From Cytophagales bacterium Alg240-R148 (GTDB lineage Bacteria; Bacteroidota; Bacteroidia; Cytophagales; Cyclobacteriaceae): a stretch of DNA of 64,000 nucleotides. Below the pieces are notes generated by a model. That model was given only the letters and a program-made list of their open reading frames with translations. It ran no database searches and was not told the DNA's origin. Where the stretch lies: NCBI GenBank assembly GCA_900537185.1, contig LS999828.1, positions 684,706-748,705 on the forward strand. Direction: 5' to 3'. Both the position numbers and the translations under genes were made by a program. This document shows, piece after piece, positions 1-7,677 of the stretch (its first letter is position 1; every line of letters starts with the position of its first letter).

Positions 1-1596
1 ATGATAAACCAACAATTCATTGTAAGCGGCTGTTTTACCTTCTTGTAATACGAGCAAAGTATACCAGCAGCAAACCAAACTACAAGCCAACCAATAAACC
101 AGCCTTCTACTTCGGTATAGAATGTATAGGCACAACATCAATAGGTAAGCCAATAATACCTGGCTTTTATCGATGGAAAAGACCCCCCATTTTTCAAAAA
201 CTCCTATATTTAAAAATTCCATGGATCCTACCAAAACCCCAGTACAGGTATCCAATATCCAATCGAGACCAAAGGTCTTGCCCGAACAGGCCAATATAAA
301 TAAAAGCAACAACGCAGTATAAAGCACCACTGGTAAAAGCAGCATAACCACCAAGTTGTTCACTAAAAACCCAATGGGGAAATAGGCAAAATAAAAAAGA
401 GTAAGAGGTAATGTTAATATTTGCGCAGAAATACTTAATGCCGCTCCCTGCCAAAGTAGATTTAACGGTTTCCATTTAAAGGTTATAAAAGCAGCTATTT
501 GCTTATAAAAACAAGCAATCGATCCTACTGCCATAAAACTTAGCTGGAAACCAACATCATAAATCAAAAATGGATGGTACAACAACATCCCAAATGCCAC
601 CATAGCAATTAAGTTGAGCGGTATAATTTTTTTTCCAAACGCCTTCCCTACTAAAAAAATTGCAGCCATAATGGAAGCCCTCAGCACAGAAGGCGTTGCA
701 CCTGAAATACACACCAATGTTAAAACACCCATTAAATGGAATGCAAGTAAGAACCATTTGCCCCAACCCCATCTTTCCAGCCAGCCTAACAACCCCCTTA
801 TCAACAACAAAACCATACCGACATGCATGCCTGAAATGGCCACAATATGGAATACGCCGGCTGTTTTAAAAGATTTTTGTACTTCCTCTGTGAGCGCTCC
901 CCTGTACCCGGTACACAGTGCTTTTATTATACCACGATGGGCATCGTCCAGCGCCATCTGGTCTACCATCTTGGTAGTCTGGCTTCTTATTTGGTACATC
1001 CACGCCATAAAACGCCAACCTTCCTTCTTTTTATACCCGATCCTTTTGGATACAAATAATTGGTTTAATATGCCTTTTTGCTTCAAATAAGATGCATAGT
1101 CAAATTCTCGTGGGTTCTTAGGTCCTTCAATTAAACCCGGATTTTGGAAAAGCAGAACTGCGTCTCCTGGTAATAGGTTGTTTGGGCTTATAGCAGTATC
1201 CAGGTAAAGTAAAACTTTTTCATTTCCCGTTGCACCACGAAAAAAAGATGGCTCCGGATTTAAAACAACCTTGCGCCATTTACTTTTTCCTAAATCCAAA
1301 TCTACTACCGTAGCAGGCCAAGGTTTGGATGCGTCTTTTAAGAACAAGGGGTGGGCAATTTTGGATTGTGTTTGCCACACTCCAGCACAAAACAGGAAAC
1401 TACAAATGCCAATACTCGCAATTTTTGGCCAATAGAACTGGTACGGGTTTCCACCAATTACAAACAAAAAAAAAGTTGGTAAAAGCCAGCAAATAGACCA
1501 CCCTCCTGCAAAAATGGGTACATAGGCAGCCAACAAAATCCCGAGGGAATAAAAAATCAAATACCTGAAAAAAGGCTTTAAGCTAAAAAAATACAT
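1..1596 (-). CDS. comEC: ComEC/Rec2 family DNA-uptake channel protein (partial, 3' end outside window)
   Basis: The minus strand is open from an ATG at 1594-1596 to the window edge, giving 532 codons without a stop. The N-terminus is strongly hydrophobic, followed by a soluble region and then many membrane segments. Near residue 250 it reads HIVAISGMHVG, a close match to the signature of the ComEC competence domain. Family members form the inner-membrane channel that takes single-stranded DNA into the cytoplasm during transformation. The metallo-beta-lactamase-like C-terminal domain found in many members would lie beyond the window. An AAGGAG sequence sits only 2 bases before the ATG. The gene downstream in the sequence, a GNAT gene, has its stop 35 bases upstream of this start on the same strand. 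The identification is firm; whether the cell is naturally competent cannot be judged from this gene alone. Confidence 0.93.
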   Translation of the reverse strand, partial: MYFFSLKPFFRYLIFYSLGILLAAYVPIFAGGWSICWLLPTFFLFVIGGNPYQFYWPKIASIGICSFLFCAGVWQTQSKIAHPLFLKDASKPWPATVVDLDLGKSKWRKVVLNPEPSFFRGATGNEKVLLYLDTAISPNNLLPGDAVLLFQNPGLIEGPKNPREFDYASYLKQKGILNQLFVSKRIGYKKKEGWRFMAWMYQIRSQTTKMVDQMALDDAHRGIIKALCTGYRGALTEEVQKSFKTAGVFHIVAISGMHVGMVLLLIRGLLGWLERWGWGKWFLLAFHLMGVLTLVCISGATPSVLRASIMAAIFLVGKAFGKKIIPLNLIAMVAFGMLLYHPFLIYDVGFQLSFMAVGSIACFYKQIAAFITFKWKPLNLLWQGAALSISAQILTLPLTLFYFAYFPIGFLVNNLVVMLLLPVVLYTALLLLFILACSGKTFGLDWILDTCTGVLVGSMEFLNIGVFEKWGVFSIDKSQVLLAYLLMLCLYILYRSRRLVYWLACSLVCCWYTLLVLQEGKTAAYNELLVYH

Positions 1597-1631
1597 CTCT
1601 CCTTAAAAAAAGGAAAGGTACAAGTTGGATA

Positions 1632-2081
1632 TTATTTATCGCAAATTTTCATAGCTTGATGTTGGATACCACATTCATCAAACTGTTCGCCATAAGGCTC
1701 AAAACCAAATTTGGCATACAAGCGCTGGGCTTCTAATTGTGCATGTAAATATTTCTTTTTATTTTTTAATGCGTCAAATGAGTTGATATGGTCCAAAGTG
1801 GCTTGTACCAAACTGCTGCCTACCCCATGGCCTCTACCTTCCTTGAGTACCGCATACCGCTCTAATTTAACTCCATTTTCAGTTGTTCTCCAGCGGGCAG
1901 CACCTACTGGCATGCCGTTGAATACAGCCAAAAAATGATGAGAGGAATCTTCAAACTCATCAAATTCTTCTTCCAGGGGCACTTTTTGTTCTTCAACGAA
2001 CACAATCCGGCGAATTTCAAAAGCCTTTTGCAAGTCCTCTTTGTTTTCGACGAGTACTGTAGATAAAGTGGCGTTAGTCAT
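1632..2081 (-). CDS. GNAT family N-acetyltransferase
   Basis: This is a 149-residue single-domain protein. The acetyl-CoA-binding motif A is visible as GRGHGVGSSLVQ around residues 82-93, and the fold's C-terminal strand reads YAKFGFEPYGEQFDECGI. The N-terminal half (RRIVFVEEQKVP, then ARWR) resembles the ElaA/YjcF-like branch of GNAT proteins, small acetyltransferases whose substrates are mostly unknown. The ATG overlaps the end of phoH by 8 bases, so the two genes are probably translated from one message. No partner in the neighbourhood points to a substrate. The family call is solid and the substrate is unknown. Confidence 0.85.
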   Translation of the reverse strand: MTNATLSTVLVENKEDLQKAFEIRRIVFVEEQKVPLEEEFDEFEDSSHHFLAVFNGMPVGAARWRTTENGVKLERYAVLKEGRGHGVGSSLVQATLDHINSFDALKNKKKYLHAQLEAQRLYAKFGFEPYGEQFDECGIQHQAMKICDK

Positions 2082-3021
2082 TGCTCTCTTCTATTTCTTC
2101 GTAAGCGTCAATTATATCCTTAACAATTCTGTGGCGCACTACATCTTTTCTGCCCAACTCTACATACCCTATGCCTTTCACTTTTTTCAGGATTCCTATG
2201 GCATCTTTCAAACCGGATTTTTGCTTTTTAGGTAGGTCTATTTGAGACAAATCTCCCGTAACAATAACTTTCGAATTTGGCCCCATCCTGGTTAAAAACA
2301 TCTTGAGCTGCATGGGGGTTGTATTTTGAGCCTCGTCCAACAATATAAACGCATGGTTCAATGTTCTACCTCTCATGTAAGCAAGGGGCGCAATTTCTAT
2401 GATGTTATTTTCTTGGTAATAACGGAGCTTCTCAGATGGCACCATGTCCATCAATGCGTCATAAATGGGCCTTAAATAAGGATCCAGTTTTTCTTTTAAA
2501 TCTCCAGGAAGAAAGCCTAAAGTTTCCCCAGCTTCTACTGCTGGTCTGGTAATGATTATTTTTCTTACTTCTTTATTTTTTAAGGCTTGTACCGCCATGG
2601 CTACCGATATATACGTTTTTCCAGTACCAGCAGGGCCCAAAGCAAAAACCAAATCATTGTTTTTCACTTTTTCGACCAAGTTTATCTGATTTTGGGTTTT
2701 GGGCTTAATTACAAACCCACGCGTACCATAGATCAGCACCTCTTGTTCCTGTTTTTGAAGCTCCACTTTGCCCATATCAATATACTCTTGCACATTGTCT
2801 GCATTAAGCGAACCAAACTTGTTAAAATGGTGCATGAGTGCATTGAGCACATCATTGATCTTCAGAATTTCAGACCCTTCTCCTTGAATCCGAATTTCAT
2901 TACCTCTCGACACCACTTTACTTTTTGGAAAGGCGGACGCTACTGTTTTTATGTTCTCATTTTCAACGCCTAAAAAATCAATGAGCGAAATATTTTCTAA
3001 TGTTATTACCTTTTCGACCAA
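2074..3021 (-). CDS. phoH: PhoH family P-loop ATPase
   Basis: This 315-residue protein carries a Walker A motif, GPAGTGKT, at about residues 129-136 and a Walker B region, ILLDEAQN, near residue 228, followed by TTPMQLKMFLTRMG. These are hallmarks of the PhoH-like family, predicted cytoplasmic ATPases related to the helicase domain of RecD and often linked to RNA metabolism. The N-terminal ~100 residues match the usual lead segment of bacterial PhoH proteins. The best start is a TTG at 3019-3021 giving MVEKVITLEN, the usual N-terminus of relatives; there is no in-frame ATG nearby. It overlaps the GNAT gene and is divergent from the SAM-cleaving enzyme gene, with 146 bp between them. Length is normal for the family. 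Confidence 0.92.
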   Translation of the reverse strand: MVEKVITLENISLIDFLGVENENIKTVASAFPKSKVVSRGNEIRIQGEGSEILKINDVLNALMHHFNKFGSLNADNVQEYIDMGKVELQKQEQEVLIYGTRGFVIKPKTQNQINLVEKVKNNDLVFALGPAGTGKTYISVAMAVQALKNKEVRKIIITRPAVEAGETLGFLPGDLKEKLDPYLRPIYDALMDMVPSEKLRYYQENNIIEIAPLAYMRGRTLNHAFILLDEAQNTTPMQLKMFLTRMGPNSKVIVTGDLSQIDLPKKQKSGLKDAIGILKKVKGIGYVELGRKDVVRHRIVKDIIDAYEEIEESND

Positions 3022-3073
3022 CAGAAATAAGAATTTAAAGTTATCAATTTGTTATGGTAGATTTTTATTTAAT

Positions 3074-3087
3074 TTTGCTTAAGCAAA
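3074..3087. promoter_or_regulatory. 14-bp perfect palindrome in a divergent promoter region
   Basis: The sequence TTTGCTTAAGCAAA is a perfect palindrome in the 146-bp gap between phoH and the SAM hydroxide adenosyltransferase-like gene. A third half-copy, TTTAAGCAA, follows at once at 3088-3096. Such symmetry between divergent genes fits a dimeric repressor or activator site, but no cognate regulator is encoded next to it. Confidence 0.35.
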
Positions 3088-3167
3088 TTTAAGCAATATG
3101 CCCAACCATGGCAAACTTGTACAATAAACTTTTTTTCATACAAATACCCTAATAATTCTGATATAAA

Positions 3168-3938
3168 ATGTCTATTGTTACTTTAACAACCGATTTCGGA
3201 GATTCAGATTATTATGCTGCTGCACTTAAAGGGCAATTGCTGTCGGTTAATCCCAATATAAAAATTATTGATATCAGCCATGCCATTGAAAAAATGGACA
3301 TCGGACATGGCGCCTATGTTTTAGAAAAATGTTATGCCGACTTTCCTGATGGCACCGTGCACTTGATAGGGGTGGACTCCAATGGTGCACCCGACGATAA
3401 GTACATTGCCATGAAACTCAACAAACATTTTTTTGTAGGAAGAGACAATGGTTTGCTAAGCTTGATTCCATACGACCAACCCCCTTTGGTTGTAGAGATC
3501 CAACACCAAAAAGAAGGAGTCCGGTTTCCTGCAAAAAATATTTTGGCCCACGCTGCAGCCAAATTGGCCAGCGGGCAGGACTTAGAATCCTTGGGCCCTA
3601 TGTTTACCGACTACAAACAATACATACAACAAAGCATCAAAGCCAATAAAAAAGGGATCACAGGCAACGTCATTAGAGTGGACCACTATGGCAATATAAT
3701 TACGAATATACCCAAGTTGGATTTTGATATTCTCTCTGCCGACAGAACCTTTGAAATTGTATTTGGACGGGATCGCATCAACCGAATCCATGAGTATTTC
3801 CACGAGGTGGACGAAGGGGATTGTTTTGTGCTGTTCAATAGCAGCGACCACCTACAAATTGGAATAAGAAATGGTCATGCCTCCAACTTATTGGGTTTAA
3901 AACGCGACCACAAAATTTCCATCTTATTTGAAGAATAG
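3168..3938 (+). CDS. SAM hydroxide adenosyltransferase / SAM-hydrolase family protein (DUF62)
   Basis: This is a 256-residue cytoplasmic protein. Family features are the opening VTLTTDFGDSDYY, the central GRDNGLLSLI near residue 91, and VDHYGNIITNIP near residue 181. The family includes enzymes that attack S-adenosylmethionine with water, releasing adenosine and methionine, and relatives that use halides (SalL, fluorinase). Asp70 sits in GVDSNGAP, where hydroxide-type enzymes usually have a VDPGVGT.R-like segment. The Arg and His partners of the usual Asp-Arg-His set are not obvious here, so the nucleophile is uncertain. The next gene begins 4 bases after the stop codon, which suggests co-transcription. 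The family assignment is good and the exact reaction unproven. Confidence 0.85.
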   Translation: MSIVTLTTDFGDSDYYAAALKGQLLSVNPNIKIIDISHAIEKMDIGHGAYVLEKCYADFPDGTVHLIGVDSNGAPDDKYIAMKLNKHFFVGRDNGLLSLIPYDQPPLVVEIQHQKEGVRFPAKNILAHAAAKLASGQDLESLGPMFTDYKQYIQQSIKANKKGITGNVIRVDHYGNIITNIPKLDFDILSADRTFEIVFGRDRINRIHEYFHEVDEGDCFVLFNSSDHLQIGIRNGHASNLLGLKRDHKISILFEE

Positions 3939-3942
3939 ACCT

Positions 3943-4239
3943 ATGTTGATACGAACCGTACGAATGACTTTCAGGGAAGAAGAAGTTGAAAACTTCCAAT
4001 CCGTTTTTGAAGCAAGTAAAGAAAAAATCAGGCATTTTCCTGGTTGCAGACATTTAGAGCTTTGGCAAGATTTTCATACTCCCAATGTTTTTTTAACCTA
4101 CAGCCATTGGGACGATGCTGCTGCCTTAGATGGGTATCGGCATTCAGAATTATTTGAATCGGTATGGGCTAAAACCAAAGTTTTATTCCAAGAAAAGCCC
4201 GTGGCTTTTTCGAGCAAGCAACTTCAAAAAATAAATTGA
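3943..4239 (+). CDS. Antibiotic biosynthesis monooxygenase (ABM)-like small protein
   Basis: This 98-residue protein begins at an ATG 4 bases downstream of the previous gene; a TTG 15 bases upstream would overlap that gene and is less likely. The pattern is that of a ferredoxin-like alpha/beta barrel of the ABM family: LIRTVRMTF at the N-terminus, FPGCRHLELWQD in the middle, then FLTYSHWDDAAALDGYRHSELF. Members are small dimeric cytoplasmic proteins, some cofactor-free monooxygenases and some with no known activity. The coupling with the SAM-cleaving enzyme suggests a shared transcript but not a known pathway. Confidence 0.75.
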   Translation: MLIRTVRMTFREEEVENFQSVFEASKEKIRHFPGCRHLELWQDFHTPNVFLTYSHWDDAAALDGYRHSELFESVWAKTKVLFQEKPVAFSSKQLQKIN

Positions 4240-4258
4240 TATTTTTTTGGGATTGGGG

Positions 4259-4289
4259 TTGTATATTAATAAATCATTAATCATATTTG
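4259..4289 (+). promoter_or_regulatory. Predicted promoter of tRNA-Leu
   Basis: TTG at 4259-4261 is followed after 20 bases by CATATTTG at 4282-4289. This matches the Bacteroidota promoter form TTG-N19/20-TAnnTTTG except for the first base of the -7 box. It would start transcription a few bases before the mature tRNA end at 4302. Confidence 0.55.
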
Positions 4290-4301
4290 CATCCCATTTA
4301 A

Positions 4302-4383
4302 GCCGAAGTGGCGGAACTGGTAGACGCGCACGACTCAAACTCGTGTGCCGCAAGGCGTGCCGGTTCGATTCCGGCCTTCGGTA
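4302..4383 (+). tRNA. tRNA-Leu (anticodon CAA)
   Basis: The 82-nt sequence folds as a class II tRNA. The acceptor strand is GCCGAAG at 4302-4308, pairing with CTTCGGT at 4376-4382 (with a G-U closing pair), and the discriminator A is at 4383. The anticodon stem CACGA/TCGTG encloses the loop CTCAAAC, placing anticodon CAA at 4336-4338, which reads the leucine codon TTG. The extended variable arm and the T-loop GTTCGATTC are also visible. CCA is not encoded. Confidence 0.96.
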
Positions 4384-4392
4384 CAAATACAT

Positions 4393-4421
4393 AAAAGCAC
4401 TCAGGTTTGAGTGCTTTTTTT
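4393..4421 (+). terminator. Rho-independent terminator after tRNA-Leu
   Basis: The stem AAAAGCACTCA / TGAGTGCTTTT encloses a 4-5-base loop and is followed by a T-run, starting 9 bases after the tRNA. Confidence 0.85.
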
Positions 4422-4500
4422 GTTTCTAGACACTGCTTTTAGTACATTTTTTGCGCTTTTTTGCTTAAGTTGTTCGGTAAACGTTTGGCAGCAAGTTAAA

Positions 4501-4608
4501 GTACTATGGGGTGTTGGTGGATAGGGCTACAAAACCGTAAAAACAAATAGGATAATGTTCTATACTTGGTACAAACATCTATTATCCCGGGCTATGCACC
4601 ATAGGTAC
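4501..4608. other. Nested inverted repeats; candidate structured RNA or decayed element
   Basis: No gene covers 4422-4661. Within it, GTACTATGG at 4501-4509 pairs with CCATAGGTAC at 4599-4608 (one bulged base). Inside this, GGATA and ATGTT at 4550-4559 pair with AACAT and TATCC in 4574-4587, leaving a small asymmetric bulge. The two stems enclose a large internal loop. Some 15 bases further on is a 9-bp hairpin followed by T's. The arrangement resembles a small non-coding RNA with its own terminator, but it could also be a decayed mobile repeat. No family was recognised. Confidence 0.3.
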
Positions 4609-4623
4609 TGGTGGGCAAATAAA

Positions 4624-4656
4624 TCCGATTTAAGTGAAGCTAAATCGGAACTCTTT
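4624..4656 (+). terminator. Perfect 9-bp hairpin followed by a T-tract
   Basis: TCCGATTTA at 4624-4632 and TAAATCGGA at 4641-4649 form a perfect stem around an 8-base loop, followed by CTCTTTTT. It lies just in front of the small membrane-protein ORF. It could end an upstream transcript or shape that ORF's leader. Confidence 0.5.
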
Positions 4657-4661
4657 TTAAT

Positions 4662-4835
4662 ATGAAAACCATTATTTATATAGCCGTCCTTTTATCCATT
4701 ACCTATGCAAGCGTTTTTGTTTCAAAAAAAATAGCACAATATGTGGACATAAAAGAGAACGTGATTTTGGGAATATTAGGTGGGATGATTGGCCTTGTTT
4801 ATTGTTTATTTTTTGTTTTTTGCATGAGATTTTAA
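4662..4835 (+). CDS. Small two-helix membrane protein of unknown function
   Basis: An ATG at 4662 opens a 57-codon frame ending in TAA at 4833-4835. The product begins MKTIIYIAVLLSITYASVFV, a hydrophobic segment that could be a membrane anchor or signal. A short polar stretch follows (SKKIAQYVDIKENV), then a second hydrophobic stretch to the C-terminus ending CMRF. It would be a two-helix hairpin in the inner membrane. No family was recognised. A T-rich hairpin precedes the start, and an AACAGCA/TGCTGTT hairpin overlaps the stop codon. It could be a chance frame, but the amphipathic layout and the flanking hairpins make a real small protein plausible. Confidence 0.45.
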   Translation: MKTIIYIAVLLSITYASVFVSKKIAQYVDIKENVILGILGGMIGLVYCLFFVFCMRF

Positions 4836-5065
4836 CAGCAACAACTTCTTTTTTGCTGTTCTTTGATTGTTTACTACCAACTAGCAGTAAAATCCAATTG
4901 AATTAAGAGAAAAAAAGAATAAACAACCGGTAAAGCGGTTAAAAAAAACAAGTATTAGGGGAGATATACAACTCTATTTGACAAAAGTCGTAAATTAAAG
5001 TAATTTTATATTGTGCGCGCAGGACGAGTTCCTGTAAAACACTATAAAACCATGCTATAATCAGT
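4836..5065. other. AT-rich non-coding stretch
   Basis: No coding frame is supported here. A weak hairpin (AACAGCA at 4834-4840 with TGCTGTT at 4854-4860) may end the small upstream gene. Nothing else with clear structure was seen before the terminator at 5066. Confidence 0.5.
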
Positions 5066-5093
5066 AAGGGGGTTGGCGCAAACCAACCTCCTT
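5066..5093 (-). terminator. Hairpin terminator after the arylsulfotransferase gene
   Basis: An 11-bp stem (AAGGGGGTTGG / CCAACCTCCTT, one wobble pair) with loop CGCAAA abuts the stop codon of the minus-strand gene. The T-rich side on the plus strand is better, so it may act in both directions. Confidence 0.65.
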
Positions 5094-6694
5094 TATTTTA
5101 CCAGAATTTTCTTTCTGAACTGTTTGTTCACAACCAACCAATATATGCCTTGCTCGTAGTGGGCCACATCAATGGAAGTATTGTTGCCGTGGTATACCAA
5201 CTGCCCCATTTGTGCATACACCGCTACTTCTTTTACATCAAAATTTGCTTCTATTGTTATGGACGTACTGCTTGGATTTGGATAAACCGACCATGGCTTT
5301 TTTTCTGAAATTCCCAGCACAACTTCTCTTGGTAGTTCTATTACCTTACCAGGGGTTAAATCCTTTCCTTCGAAGCCTGGAAAATCCATCGCATATCGGG
5401 TGGCTCTAAAAAAACGATTGTCCGGCGTACCATTGCGTACGCTGCTATCTCCTTGCTGCAGTATACCTCTACCAGAAACAGGGTTCTCATACCGCCATAC
5501 TTCCTCGTCTGTGGCATTTAATTCGAACATTGCGCCACCAGCACCATCTGCCACCAAAATGTTGCCATTGGGCAATTGTTGGGTTCCTGAAATAAATGGA
5601 GCGTAAAAATCTTTTTTATTGGCCGCAGTATATTCATAATCAAAACCTTCTGGCAAGAAACGAGCATTGTTTCCCATAACATACTTACCCAAACCATCTA
5701 CTACAGGATCAATTTTTACAACAGCACTATATTGCTCTCCAATCCTTCCATTTCCATTATTGAATACAATAATTTTATTTTCATCTGGAAAACCAGAAGG
5801 CACCCATTGCGGGTTGTGTTGAGAAAACAAGAGTTGGTCTTCTTTGTCCCCTTGGTTATAGGCCCTAGGGTTGCCCCACCGGAACAGCAAATCACCTGCT
5901 GGGCCTGCCGCCTCTGCAGTACTTGGGCTGTGGTCTATGATCCAAATCTCGTCAAAGCTATGGGCACTGATCATAATTTGGTCCAATTGGGTATTGTAGG
6001 TAATGGCATTGGCATGCAGCCAATCGGCTATGTCCCTTTTTATATAATTCAGATGAATCCGCTCTGGGTGTTCGGACACCACGCCATAATTGGGCTTGTT
6101 GTTATCAAATTCCTGAACAATGTGGTCCCATGCGCGCCATTTCCAAACTATGTTCCCTCCAAAACCTTGGTTGTAGTCTGGTTCAATTTCAATAATATGT
6201 TCTGGCAGTAACCTATCTTCTGAAAGCAATTGAGGGTCCCGTCCTTGGGCCCTAGCTTCTTCTCCAGAAATCAGCTCCCAGGCCAAAATCAATATATTGC
6301 CGTTGGGCAACACCTGGAAATCATGGTGCTGCATTACCTGATCGTCCACATAATCAAAATACCATATCCTATTACCATCCCAGTCAAATTTTTCTATTAT
6401 CCCACCAGCGCCACCAAAACTAAAACCTTGACCAGGTACATTACCTGCACGGTATAAAAACCCTTCTTCGTCCAAATAAACAGAATGCCCTGTGCCATAT
6501 TGGCTTTCCCATTGGTTGACCACCTTCCCTTCGTTGTCAATCAAATAAATAAGCTTATTTGCAAAAGGAGAAAACAAAGTATACCCTTGGAAGGCTTCTG
6601 CACTATTGAAGGTTACGCCTACTGTATTTTCTTGCCCAAAGACTCCTATTGAACAAAACAGCAAAGCCACCAATACATTGTAAAATTTATCCAT
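5093..6694 (-). CDS. Secreted arylsulfate sulfotransferase-like protein with T9SS sorting domain
   Basis: This is a 533-residue protein with a signal peptide (cleavage likely after FCSIGVFGQ). The body matches the arylsulfotransferase (ASST) beta-propeller family. Family-type motifs are QHHDFQVLPNGNILILAWE, WLHANAITYN, ISAHSFDEIWIIDH and FSQHNPQWVPSG, and they contain the conserved histidines expected of the catalytic region. ASST enzymes move sulfate from phenolic sulfate esters to phenols. The last ~75 residues are a type A T9SS sorting domain (WSVYPNPSSTSITIE, ending FRKKILVK), so the protein is probably exported and anchored at the cell surface. A terminator separates it from the susC-susD-lipoprotein operon 67 bp upstream. 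The fold call is good; activity and substrate are inferred. Confidence 0.85.
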   Translation of the reverse strand: MDKFYNVLVALLFCSIGVFGQENTVGVTFNSAEAFQGYTLFSPFANKLIYLIDNEGKVVNQWESQYGTGHSVYLDEEGFLYRAGNVPGQGFSFGGAGGIIEKFDWDGNRIWYFDYVDDQVMQHHDFQVLPNGNILILAWELISGEEARAQGRDPQLLSEDRLLPEHIIEIEPDYNQGFGGNIVWKWRAWDHIVQEFDNNKPNYGVVSEHPERIHLNYIKRDIADWLHANAITYNTQLDQIMISAHSFDEIWIIDHSPSTAEAAGPAGDLLFRWGNPRAYNQGDKEDQLLFSQHNPQWVPSGFPDENKIIVFNNGNGRIGEQYSAVVKIDPVVDGLGKYVMGNNARFLPEGFDYEYTAANKKDFYAPFISGTQQLPNGNILVADGAGGAMFELNATDEEVWRYENPVSGRGILQQGDSSVRNGTPDNRFFRATRYAMDFPGFEGKDLTPGKVIELPREVVLGISEKKPWSVYPNPSSTSITIEANFDVKEVAVYAQMGQLVYHGNNTSIDVAHYEQGIYWLVVNKQFRKKILVK

Positions 6695-6712
6695 ATGATT
6701 CGGTTAATAACA

Positions 6713-6749
6713 AAAAAAGGGACCCCTATACCATAAGAGTCCCTTTTAA
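6713..6749 (-). terminator. Terminator between the SusCD operon and the sulfotransferase gene
   Basis: Read on the minus strand, AAAAGGGAC and GTCCCTTTT pair around a loop of about 18 bases and are followed by a T-run. It ends the lipoprotein gene and implies that the sulfotransferase has its own promoter or depends on read-through. Confidence 0.7.
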
Positions 6750-6761
6750 AATTTAGCTTAA

Positions 6762-7664
6762 TTATTTTTTTGTAAATACAATGGTCCAAGAAAGGCCATT
6801 GTTACTTTCAAAAAGATTCAAGGTCAATACACCATTAACAGGGTCCCAGGTTCCACCACCTGTATCGGTTGTTACACCAAAAGTACTGGTAGGCAACATT
6901 TGAGGATTTCCACAAATATCGTAGATATCACCAGGGTACGCAGATCCACCAAATGGCGCATATGCCAAAGCACTAATATCTGAGATGTTGTATCTAAATG
7001 GCTCCGGTCCAACAAATGTAATAACAACATCGTTGGATGCGCCTACAAAACCACCATAGTTACTGGCAGTAATCTCACTTGCGTAGTCTCCATTAAATTC
7101 CAAAGGATCCGATGGACATCCAACAAAAGCTTGATAAGACACTGTAAAACTCGTAGTAGCAGCCGCATTTACAATATTTGGAGCCACATTGGTGTTTCCA
7201 TCTATAGTAGGCTGCGGGTACACTGCACCATCTGCCATGGTAGTAAAATTCAACATGGTGAAACTATCGCCACCAGATAAATCAGAAAGATCATCCAATC
7301 CAGGTATTTTATCAACCAACTCTTGAGCGGAAATCTCTATGTTTTCAATAACCCCACCTGCTGCGTTAATATCCGCCTGTGTGATGGTCTTAAATACAAT
7401 AGTATCCGAATTAACACCACCCGTAGTATAAACAAAATTCACATCCACTTTTTCAAGGTTAGAGCTTTCTGAATACACGTTGAACTTCAATTTAGCATTG
7501 TCCAAATCATCGAAATTGATGAACCCAAAATTTGGGTCAAAAGCGATTCTTACATTTGGTCCAATTCCACTTTCTGGAATTCGAATAGAATCATCATCCT
7601 TACAACTAATTGCTGCAGCAGCAAATAGAACTAAGTAAAATATGTTTTTTATGTAACTTTTCAT
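6762..7664 (-). CDS. Outer-membrane lipoprotein encoded with SusC/SusD (function unknown)
   Basis: This 300-residue protein has a lipoprotein signal (LFAAAAISCKDDDS, lipidated Cys near residue 21) and acidic residues after the Cys, typical of surface-exposed lipoproteins in Bacteroidota. The mature part appears to be beta-rich, with an immunoglobulin-like first half, then a Cys-containing stretch (VGCPSDPLEFNGDYASEI) and a Gly/Thr-rich end. It lies 13 bases downstream of susD, which suggests co-transcription. By analogy with third genes in SusCD loci it could be a surface ligand-binding protein, but no specific family was recognised. Confidence 0.75.
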   Translation of the reverse strand: MKSYIKNIFYLVLFAAAAISCKDDDSIRIPESGIGPNVRIAFDPNFGFINFDDLDNAKLKFNVYSESSNLEKVDVNFVYTTGGVNSDTIVFKTITQADINAAGGVIENIEISAQELVDKIPGLDDLSDLSGGDSFTMLNFTTMADGAVYPQPTIDGNTNVAPNIVNAAATTSFTVSYQAFVGCPSDPLEFNGDYASEITASNYGGFVGASNDVVITFVGPEPFRYNISDISALAYAPFGGSAYPGDIYDICGNPQMLPTSTFGVTTDTGGGTWDPVNGVLTLNLFESNNGLSWTIVFTKK

Positions 7665-7677
7665 TCTTGTCTACTTT

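Noticed and set aside
614-1090. Plus-strand open frames opposite comEC
   Set aside because: The minus strand encodes a continuous, clearly recognisable ComEC across the same bases; the plus-strand frames have no recognisable motif and low-complexity composition.
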